Positions 1 through 4,053 of a stretch of DNA of 9,028 nt are shown here, piece by piece. The stretch comes from Lactobacillus sp. GTDB lineage: Bacteria; Bacillota; Bacilli; Lactobacillales; Lactobacillaceae. The number at the start of each line of letters is the position of its first letter. Position 1 is the stretch's first letter. Both the position numbers and the translations under genes were made by a program. The stretch is taken from NCBI GenBank assembly GCA_003482405.1, contig DMZB01000266.1, forward strand, positions 1 to 9,028, given 5' to 3'. The notes under the pieces are model-generated. The model did not search any database. It saw only the letters and a program-made list of their open reading frames with translations, and had not been told where the DNA came from.

Positions 1-60
1 AACTTTTTTGTTGCACTTCACATTTTCGAATCGTGCGAGCGGTTCTCTTTGTCTAAACAC

Positions 61-120
61 AACATTGATTCTTTACCAAACATTTACATAGTCCATATAA
101 ACCCAACATTAAGTCTTTAC
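61..120. repeat. Two imperfect 16-bp direct repeats upstream of uppP
   Basis: AACATTGATTCTTTAC at 61-76 and AACATTAAGTCTTTAC at 105-120 agree at 14 of 16 positions and start 44 bp apart, exactly four times 11 bp. Each copy ends in a TTTAC motif. They lie in the 195-bp stretch before uppP, just upstream of its likely -10 box, so a regulatory role is more likely than a mobile or tandem-array origin. The repeat is directly visible; its function is inferred. Confidence 0.5.
72..88. promoter_or_regulatory. Candidate OmpR-family response-regulator box (WalR/PhoP-like)
   Basis: TTTACC (72-77) and TTTACA (83-88) are separated by five bases, and a third TTTACA (116-121) sits 33 bp further on, so all three share an 11-bp phase. 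Read on the minus strand the pair is TGTAAA-N5-GGTAAA, one mismatch from the WalR consensus TGTWAH-N5-TGTWAH. It also resembles the TTMACA-N5 repeats bound by PhoP. The regulated gene, uppP, is a cell-envelope gene that releases phosphate, which fits either regulator. Which one binds, if any, is inference. Confidence 0.35.
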
Positions 121-136
121 ATTCCACCGCTATACT
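109..136 (+). promoter_or_regulatory. Likely uppP promoter with weak -35
   Basis: TATACT at 131-136 is a good -10 box about 60 bp before the uppP start codon. The best-spaced -35, TTAAGT at 109-114 with a 16-bp spacer, is poor. A strong -10 with a weak -35, preceded by phased repeats, is what an activator-dependent promoter would look like. Confidence 0.4.
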
Positions 137-195
137 ATGCGTGTAAACGTTTGGTGAGACCTCGCTAAACAACTAATCCACGTGGAGGAATCGCC

Positions 196-1020
196 GTGCT
201 AGACATTATTAAAGCTGCAATTTTAGGAGTTATCGAAGGCATTACAGAATTTTTACCAGTTAGCTCAACGGGACATCTCATATTAGCGGACCAATTTATC
301 AAACTGCATCAATCCACTGCATTTATCAATATGTTCAATGTCACTATTCAGTTAGGTGCCATTCTCGCTGTCGTCATCATTTATTTTCATAAATTGAATC
401 CATTTTCACCACGCAAGACAGTAGCAGAACGTCAATCAACATGGCAAATCTGGGGAAAAGTGATTTTTGCTGTTCTTCCCTCTGTCGTGGTTGGCCTACT
501 GCTCAACGACTGGATGGATGCACACCTCATGAACTGGATCGTGGTCGCAATCACCCTGATCCTATACGGGATTTTATTCATCATTGTGGAAAACCACAAC
601 GCCACCCTGAAACCAACCATTTCAACAGTACCACAACTATCCTATCGCATTGCCTTTTTGATCGGCTGTTTCCAATTACTGTCGCTTATTCCTGGGACAT
701 CGCGCTCAGGTGCCACCATCCTTGGTGGAATTTTCCTCGGTGTCTCACGATTAGCCGCCACCGAATTTTCCTTCTTCCTGGCCATTCCAACGATGTTTGG
801 TGCCACCTTGCTGAAACTACTTAAGTTTTTCATGCACGGCGGGACACTGGTCGGAATTCAGGGCGTAATTTTACTAACCGGCGTGGTCGTGTCATTTGTG
901 ACTGCGTATGTCGCAATAAAAGCACTGCTTGATTACGTCAAAACCAATAATTTTAAACCCTTTGGCTGGTACCGCATTGTGTTAGGTGTCGTCGTCATTA
1001 TTTACTTCTTGGTTGCTTAA
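196..1020 (+). CDS. uppP: Undecaprenyl-diphosphatase UppP (BacA family)
   Basis: Integral membrane enzyme that dephosphorylates undecaprenyl diphosphate to undecaprenyl phosphate, recycling the lipid carrier for peptidoglycan and teichoic acid synthesis; overexpression is known to give bacitracin resistance. The 274-residue length is typical. Both family signatures are present: the [15 protein letters not shown] block at residues 14-28 (conserved acidic residues E14 and E18, plus H27) and PGTSRSGAT at 166-174 (R170). The rest is hydrophobic and consistent with the usual multi-helix fold. Translation starts at GTG 196, chosen because GGAGG at 184-188 lies 7 nt upstream and the family N-terminus begins here. 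The ribosome binding site overlaps a 10-bp palindrome (177-186). The small membrane-protein gene follows after 72 nt with no terminator between, so the two are probably co-transcribed. Confidence 0.96.
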   Translation: MLDIIKAAILGVIEGITEFLPVSSTGHLILADQFIKLHQSTAFINMFNVTIQLGAILAVVIIYFHKLNPFSPRKTVAERQSTWQIWGKVIFAVLPSVVVGLLLNDWMDAHLMNWIVVAITLILYGILFIIVENHNATLKPTISTVPQLSYRIAFLIGCFQLLSLIPGTSRSGATILGGIFLGVSRLAATEFSFFLAIPTMFGATLLKLLKFFMHGGTLVGIQGVILLTGVVVSFVTAYVAIKALLDYVKTNNFKPFGWYRIVLGVVVIIYFLVA

Positions 1021-1092
1021 TAGCTTGTTTATGCATGTTGCCTAATACGTCGCTTAATAACACTGTTTTTACTAAGAAACGGAGGTTCCATC

Positions 1093-1341
1093 ATGTCAAA
1101 AACCTTTTATTTCCGTCTTATCTACCAAATTCCGTTTGCGGCCGGCGTGTTTGTCTTCCTTTGGAGCCTGCTGTCAGGACTAGATGATCTATTATTTACT
1201 CCCGCACACCTGCACATCGCCATTTGGTTTGGGACCATTGGCTGGCTGTTAATGGTTATTGGTTGGTCATTAAGGTCCATTTATCACATTTTAGAACGTA
1301 ACATCAAACGACCGGACCATCACTTCAGCGCACAACGATAG
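1093..1341 (+). CDS. Small two-helix membrane protein, function unknown
   Basis: Encodes 82 residues. GGAGG at 1081-1085 sits 7 nt before the ATG, so it is very likely translated. Two hydrophobic segments are visible, at about residues 9-29 and 41-66, with a short polar loop between them. The basic, His-containing tail is probably cytoplasmic. I do not recognise a family. It lies 72 nt behind uppP on the same strand without an intervening terminator, which suggests co-transcription and perhaps an envelope role, but that is only context. No catalytic motif is visible. Confidence 0.75.
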   Translation: MSKTFYFRLIYQIPFAAGVFVFLWSLLSGLDDLLFTPAHLHIAIWFGTIGWLLMVIGWSLRSIYHILERNIKRPDHHFSAQR

Positions 1342-1390
1342 TACTACAAGCTTCGAGCTTCGAGCTCTGAGACTACGTACAATTTCTGGA

Positions 1391-1455
1391 ATAAAAACAG
1401 CACAGATGTTTTCGGCCCTAAGCTAACTTAGTTTAGATCCAAAAGCATCTGTGCT
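1391..1455 (-). terminator. Terminator of the deoxyribosyltransferase-like gene
   Basis: Arms at 1399-1412 (AGCACAGATGTTTT) and 1441-1455 pair with one bulged G. On the minus strand the stem is followed by TTTTT (complement of 1393-1397). The loop contains a smaller hairpin, CTAAG/CTTAG at 1418-1431. The stem starts only 3 bp past the stop codon of the minus-strand gene. On the plus strand it could also stop transcription from the uppP side, but the T-run there is weak. Confidence 0.7.
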
Positions 1456-1457
1456 AT

Positions 1458-2099
1458 TTAGTGAACTTCTAGAATCTTTGAAATCAGTGTCGACATATCG
1501 CTATCCACAATTTTAACGTTGGGCAAGTGATAAAACGTACTTGTTTTATCGACATCCCAAACATCCGAATTTGTCGCGTATAAATAAATATCTTTTTTCA
1601 TTGCTAATGCCAATCCCAGTTCAGTATTGGCACCCTTCCCAGCCGGTAAAATCAGTATAAAAACATCACTGTTTGTAACTGCTTTCTCTTCACGCAATCC
1701 AATCGCCTGTAAATCCTCTAAATCAGCAGCCTGTGAGCGTGTCCAATCATAGGTGTTGTCACACCCCTTTTGATTGAGACCATGAGCGACTGCATGCACT
1801 AACTCGATATTTTTGAACGAACTGGCAATGTAGTATTTCACTTTTTTGCGCCGTTTCGGAAATTTCTCATCTTTCATAACTGATTTTACAAATGTGTCTA
1901 ATTCTTCTTTGCCATAAAATGTTCGGCCTGAATCAGCAATCTTTCCGTCTATGTACATGCGTTGCGCTAAAGTTAACGATGGTGTGGTGAGATCGACACC
2001 AAATTTTCCCTTCGCCATTTTAATCTCTTCTTGGCTGAATTGAGACACTGAACCTCCGGAAACTTTGTCTGATTCTGAATCTTCAAAATATTGTGTCAT
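1458..2099 (-). CDS. Nucleoside 2-deoxyribosyltransferase-like protein
   Basis: 213 residues from ATG 2099. The C-terminal part (about residues 88-213) has the layout of the nucleoside 2-deoxyribosyltransferase superfamily: a first strand KYYIASSF, a TYDW segment near 116-119, and the GKGANTELGLALA segment, in which Glu160 occupies the place of the family's nucleophile. Known members cleave or exchange the N-glycosidic bond of deoxynucleosides; the substrate here cannot be read from sequence. The N-terminal 85 residues are charged, helical-looking and unrecognised. Start choice is uncertain: AAGGG (2112-2116) lies 12 nt before ATG 2099, 6 nt before an in-frame TTG at 2105, and directly beside ATG 2111; a TTG at 2132 would give 224 residues but lacks a ribosome binding site. 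No clear promoter separates it from the tRNA terminator upstream, so read-through expression is possible. Confidence 0.7.
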   Translation of the reverse strand: MTQYFEDSESDKVSGGSVSQFSQEEIKMAKGKFGVDLTTPSLTLAQRMYIDGKIADSGRTFYGKEELDTFVKSVMKDEKFPKRRKKVKYYIASSFKNIELVHAVAHGLNQKGCDNTYDWTRSQAADLEDLQAIGLREEKAVTNSDVFILILPAGKGANTELGLALAMKKDIYLYATNSDVWDVDKTSTFYHLPNVKIVDSDMSTLISKILEVH

Positions 2100-2140
2100 A
2101 TGCAAAATCATCCCTTCACACTCTGAATGCAAAACAGCTC

Positions 2141-2222
2141 GTCAAAAACAAAAAGGGCCCTAAGCCTTTCAATCCCGTACACAGTTCGTACACGGTTTTG
2201 AAAAAAGGCTTAGAAACCCTTT
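2141..2222 (-). terminator. Long-stem terminator of the tRNA operon
   Basis: Arms at 2153-2172 and 2198-2222 pair over about 18 bp (CTAAGCCTTTCAA opposite TTGAAAAAAGGCTTAG, plus AAGGG opposite CCCTT, with small internal mismatches). On the minus strand the stem runs into CCCTTTTTGTTTTTG. It lies about 30 bp beyond the 3' end of tRNA-Gln. The apical part holds a further imperfect hairpin containing two copies of GTACAC (2177-2182 and 2188-2193). Confidence 0.75.
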
Positions 2223-2250
2223 GATACCGGCGTTCTTGAGAACGCAATAA

Positions 2251-2323
2251 TTGGGTATACTGGATTCGAACCAGTACATTACGGATTCAGAGTCCGGTGC
2301 CTTACCAATTTGGCTAATACCCA
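2251..2323 (-). tRNA. tRNA-Gln(CTG)
   Basis: 73 nt including the discriminator. The acceptor TGGGTAT (2323-2317) pairs perfectly with ATACCCA (2258-2252), with discriminator A at 2251. The anticodon stem CCGGA/TCCGT frames the loop CTCTGAA, giving anticodon CTG (codon CAG). The T arm is ACTGG-TTCGAAT-CCAGT. CCA is not encoded. The first pair is U1-A72, the known identity element for the GatCAB amidotransferase route that most lactobacilli use to make Gln-tRNA. It is the second gene of a two-tRNA operon and probably the minor Gln isoacceptor beside a TTG tRNA elsewhere. Confidence 0.93.
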
Positions 2324-2334
2324 ATAATCCATTA

Positions 2335-2377
2335 TTAAAGTCGTAAATCTGCCAAGCAAACGCCCGGGTGACTTTAA
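2335..2377 (-). other. Hairpin in the spacer between the two tRNAs
   Basis: TTAAAGTC at 2335-2342 and GACTTTAA at 2370-2377 are perfect 8-bp inverted repeats enclosing 27 nt, almost filling the 55-nt inter-tRNA spacer. In the precursor RNA this would set the two tRNAs apart and could guide RNase processing. The repeat is directly visible; its role is inferred. Confidence 0.45.
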
Positions 2378-2378
2378 A

Positions 2379-2451
2379 TCACCCCACTGGGGATCGAACC
2401 CAGAACTCCGCCTTGAGAGGGCGACGTCTTAACCAATTTGACCATGGGGCA
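2379..2451 (-). tRNA. tRNA-Glu(CTC)
   Basis: The anticodon stem TCGCC/GGCGG frames the loop CTCTCAA, giving anticodon CTC (codon GAG). The D arm GTCAAATTGGTTAAGAC and T arm CTGGG-TTCGATC-CCCAG are standard. The acceptor is TGCCCCA (2451-2445) with TGGGGTG (2386-2380), discriminator A at 2379. Its first two pairs are T.G and G.T wobbles, so the exact 5' end could be read as 2450. CCA is not encoded. It is the first gene of the operon, about 15 bp after the -10 box. Anticodon CTC is usually the minor Glu isoacceptor. Confidence 0.9.
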
Positions 2452-2465
2452 AATTTACTTAACCA

Positions 2466-2493
2466 ATTATACAGTACTGACCGTACACGTCAA
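2466..2493 (-). promoter_or_regulatory. Strong promoter of the tRNA-Glu/tRNA-Gln operon
   Basis: On the minus strand, TTGACG (2493-2488), a 16-bp spacer and a perfect TATAAT (2471-2466). The predicted start of transcription is near 2459, only a few bases before tRNA-Glu, as expected for a stable-RNA promoter. Confidence 0.8.
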
Positions 2494-2506
2494 CGCCCAA
2501 CCGACG

Positions 2507-2524
2507 AAAAAAGCCGACTTTTTT
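2507..2524. terminator. AT-rich hairpin, possible weak bidirectional terminator
   Basis: AAAAAAG (2507-2513) and CTTTTTT (2518-2524) pair perfectly around the loop CCGA. The stem has a single G-C pair, so termination would be weak. It sits between the regulator gene at 2645 and the tRNA promoter and could insulate them. CCGAC is repeated on either side of the A-run. Confidence 0.3.
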
Positions 2525-2569
2525 AAAATCTCATTTTTCCATGTCCTAAATTTCCATGTGACGTAAATA

Positions 2570-2598
2570 GCGGCGGTTGCAAAAATCGTAACCACCGC
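2570..2598 (-). other. GC-rich hairpin downstream of the regulator gene
   Basis: On the minus strand GCGGTGGTT pairs with AACCGCCGC over 9 bp including one U.G wobble, with an 11-nt loop. On the plus strand the same position is a C-A mismatch, so the structure is better in minus-strand RNA. It lies 15 bp beyond the U-tract of the preceding terminator but has no long T-run of its own. It may be a backup terminator or a 3'-end structure. Confidence 0.4.
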
Positions 2599-2612
2599 CA
2601 ATTATTTATCGC

Positions 2613-2640
2613 TAAAAATAAAAATACCACCCTACGGCGG
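2613..2640 (-). terminator. Terminator of the 86-residue regulator gene
   Basis: On the minus strand CCGCC-GTAG-GGTGG forms a 5-bp stem with one G.U wobble (plus strand 2627-2640), followed by TATTTTTATTTTT (2613-2626). The hairpin begins 5 bp after the stop codon of the regulator. Confidence 0.65.
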
Positions 2641-2644
2641 CCAT

Positions 2645-2905
2645 CTACTCTATCGAGATTTGCTTACGAACAATATCGAAAGGCTCCTTGAAGTCGCGAT
2701 CATAGATGTCACACAGTGCAACAATCAGCAATAACGGGATCGCCTTTAAACTGGTTTGTGAATCTTCATACCGGTAAAAAGAAGACTTACTGATTCGTAT
2801 TTTATAACGGTCTTGAAGTAGTTGTAAGACTTCGTGACCTGTTAGCCCTTTTGCCTTACGTGAGTCGTGTAACCACGTTTGGATGTCAGTCGGTTCAGTA
2901 TTCAT
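2645..2905 (-). CDS. Small helix-turn-helix (XRE-type) regulator
   Basis: 86 residues, apparently a single DNA-binding domain. Residues about 9-50 read as a Cro/CI-type fold (WLHDSRKAKGLTGHEVLQLL, then ISKSSFYRYEDSQ as the recognition region), followed by a hydrophobic helix (IPLLLIVALCDIY) usual in XRE proteins for packing or dimerisation. There is no sensor domain. The ATG at 2905 is preceded by AAAGGAG with a rather long 12-nt spacing. The gene diverges from another small regulator at 3059 across 153 bp, a layout like a two-repressor switch. No target gene other than the pair itself is evident. The family is fairly sure; the role is not. Confidence 0.75.
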   Translation of the reverse strand: MNTEPTDIQTWLHDSRKAKGLTGHEVLQLLQDRYKIRISKSSFYRYEDSQTSLKAIPLLLIVALCDIYDRDFKEPFDIVRKQISIE

Positions 2906-2937
2906 GTTGCAAGTCAGCTCCTTTAGTGCTCATTTTA

Positions 2938-2949
2938 TCAATTAATTGA
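2938..2949. promoter_or_regulatory. 12-bp palindrome, candidate operator
   Basis: TCAATTAATTGA is a perfect palindrome lying immediately upstream (minus strand) of a TAAAAT -10-like box and about 30 bp before the start codon of the 86-residue regulator. Position and symmetry suit binding of a dimeric repressor. AT-rich palindromes also arise by chance, so this is tentative. Confidence 0.35.
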
Positions 2950-2979
2950 CTTCATTACGCGGTAAATAAGAAATTCGAC

Positions 2980-3008
2980 TTGCGAGCATAGAGAATTAAG
3001 GTTAATAT
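2980..3008 (+). promoter_or_regulatory. Promoter of the 71-residue regulator
   Basis: TTGCGA at 2980-2985, a 17-bp spacer, and TAATAT at 3003-3008. This predicts a transcript start near 3015, with a leader of roughly 45 nt before ATG 3059. Confidence 0.55.
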
Positions 3009-3023
3009 TCCCATATAAGGGAA
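3008..3023. promoter_or_regulatory. Inverted repeat over the start of transcription
   Basis: TTCCCATATAAGGGAA has 5-bp inverted arms around a 6-bp AT centre. It begins at the last base of the -10 box and covers the predicted start site, the usual place for a repressor operator. Autoregulation by one of the two flanking regulators is the simplest reading, but is inferred. Confidence 0.4.
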
Positions 3024-3058
3024 CGGTTTAAACTTTTAAATGTTAGGGGCGTATTAAC

Positions 3059-3274
3059 ATGGAAATTTTCCCAGTCTCGGGATGGCTAAAATCAAGGGGT
3101 ATTACGCAGCTCGAAGTCGCCGACCTGCTGCAAATTAATAAGAGCACGGTCAGTCGGAAATTACATGGTCGTTCACAATTTAACGTTCGTGAGATTTCTT
3201 TATTAAATCAGCATTTCGGTATTCCGCTGGAAGTCTTTATGGAATCAACGGACGATGATGATTTAAACAAATAA
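3059..3274 (+). CDS. Small helix-turn-helix (Cro/CI-type) regulator
   Basis: 71 residues, all DNA-binding domain. Residues about 6-38 give the classic pattern WLKSRGITQLEVADLLQINKS followed by TVSRKLHGR, in which the second helix (STVSRKLHG) would lie in the major groove; ISLLNQHFGIPLEVFM is the closing helix pair seen in phage-type Cro/CI proteins. The acidic tail (TDDDD) is unusual but short. The start ATG 3059 has AGGGG 9-10 nt upstream. The gene is divergent from the 86-residue regulator and is followed by a strong terminator. It could be a prophage remnant or a stand-alone switch; no other phage gene is nearby. Confidence 0.8.
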   Translation: MEIFPVSGWLKSRGITQLEVADLLQINKSTVSRKLHGRSQFNVREISLLNQHFGIPLEVFMESTDDDDLNK

Positions 3275-3316
3275 GGGATTTCCAGCATCAAATGTTCAAA
3301 AATTCAATCGTAATAT

Positions 3317-3352
3317 AAAAACGGCGACCTGACTTTTCAGGGCGCCGTTTTT
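3317..3352. terminator. Bidirectional terminator between regulator and usp
   Basis: ACGGCG-a-CCTGA pairs with TCAGG-g-CGCCGT around a CTTT loop (3321-3348), flanked by AAAAA on the left and TTTTT on the right, so it has a U-tract in both directions. It serves the plus-strand regulator (stop 3274) and the convergent minus-strand usp gene (stop 3371). Confidence 0.88.
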
Positions 3353-3370
3353 GCTGTCAAAGATCTTCAA

Positions 3371-3820
3371 TTATTCACCGGCATTATCTTTAATAACCAA
3401 TACATCAATATCGGCGTTACGGATAACATACCCAGTCGTGGATCCCAAAATGGCCCGCTCAAACGCGTTGGTCCCCGTTGCACCGATTACGATGAGATCA
3501 ACATGATGTGTTTCCGGAAAGCTCTTAGCAATCGTTGGTTTCGGCGCATCCTGTGTCACAAACGGCGTAATGCGGTCAAATTTAGTCTCCTGCTTTGTTT
3601 TTTCCGCTAACTCACCGACGTATTGTTTGGCACGCGTTACCATGCCGTCCATCACGCCGGCAACAGCGTATTCCGAGCTTGAATATAACGGTGCTACAAC
3701 CTGCAAAAGTAATATTTCTGCATCAGCAGCGTTTGCAATATCCACCGCTTTTGTCAGCGCTAATTTAGAGTTTTCAGAGCCATCAACAGGAACGAGAATA
3801 TGCTTAGGTGCAAACGTCAT
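3371..3820 (-). CDS. Universal stress protein, UspA family
   Basis: 149 residues, one Usp domain of normal length. The first strand HILVPVDGSENS carries D13, and the C-terminal part has G-2x-G-9x-G-S (G113, G116, G126, S127), the motif of the ATP-binding Usp class, so this member probably binds ATP. Usp proteins are cytoplasmic dimers linked to survival under stress; no specific reaction is known. The start is clear: AAGGAGG (3835-3829) lies 8 nt before the ATG. It is monocistronic, ends at a bidirectional terminator, and is divergent from the antiporter gene, so the two stress-type genes share a 233-bp upstream region. No convincing promoter box was found for either one. Confidence 0.93.
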   Translation of the reverse strand: MTFAPKHILVPVDGSENSKLALTKAVDIANAADAEILLLQVVAPLYSSSEYAVAGVMDGMVTRAKQYVGELAEKTKQETKFDRITPFVTQDAPKPTIAKSFPETHHVDLIVIGATGTNAFERAILGSTTGYVIRNADIDVLVIKDNAGE

Positions 3821-4053
3821 TATGGTCTCCTCCTTAAACGATTATCGTAGTTGCGTTTTCTTATTGTATTTATAACATATTAGTGATGTACATTCATTTT
3901 TCATGCCTGTCGGCTACCTCAGTTTCGACACTATTATTCAATCGTTTTAAGTATTTCCGGCAAACAACACTTCTAAGGTATTTTTGTTTGCGTCAAGCTT
4001 CATTTTCGTTCATGCTTATCGGTAAGTAGAACCTAATGAAACGGAGCATGCCC

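Noticed and set aside
138..153. A cre-like word TGTAAACGTTTGG in the uppP leader
   Set aside because: The left half and central CG fit, but the right half lacks the required C and final A/T; the match is too poor compared with the pgi site.
441..824. A 127-codon open frame inside uppP on the same strand
   Set aside because: It is an out-of-frame shadow of uppP: no ribosome binding site, odd composition rich in His, Cys and Trp, and uppP itself has both family signatures.
1349..1371. CTTCGAG repeated twice plus a degenerate third copy
   Set aside because: Too short and too few copies to be a repeat array or CRISPR; most likely chance in a spacer.
2379..2451. tRNA-Glu(CTC) as a pseudogene because of its wobble acceptor pairs
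   Set aside because: The other arms and the anticodon loop are intact and a near-consensus promoter precedes it, so it is kept as a functional tRNA.
2645..3274. The two divergent small genes as a toxin-antitoxin pair
   Set aside because: Both encode helix-turn-helix proteins, are divergent instead of co-transcribed, and neither resembles a toxin.
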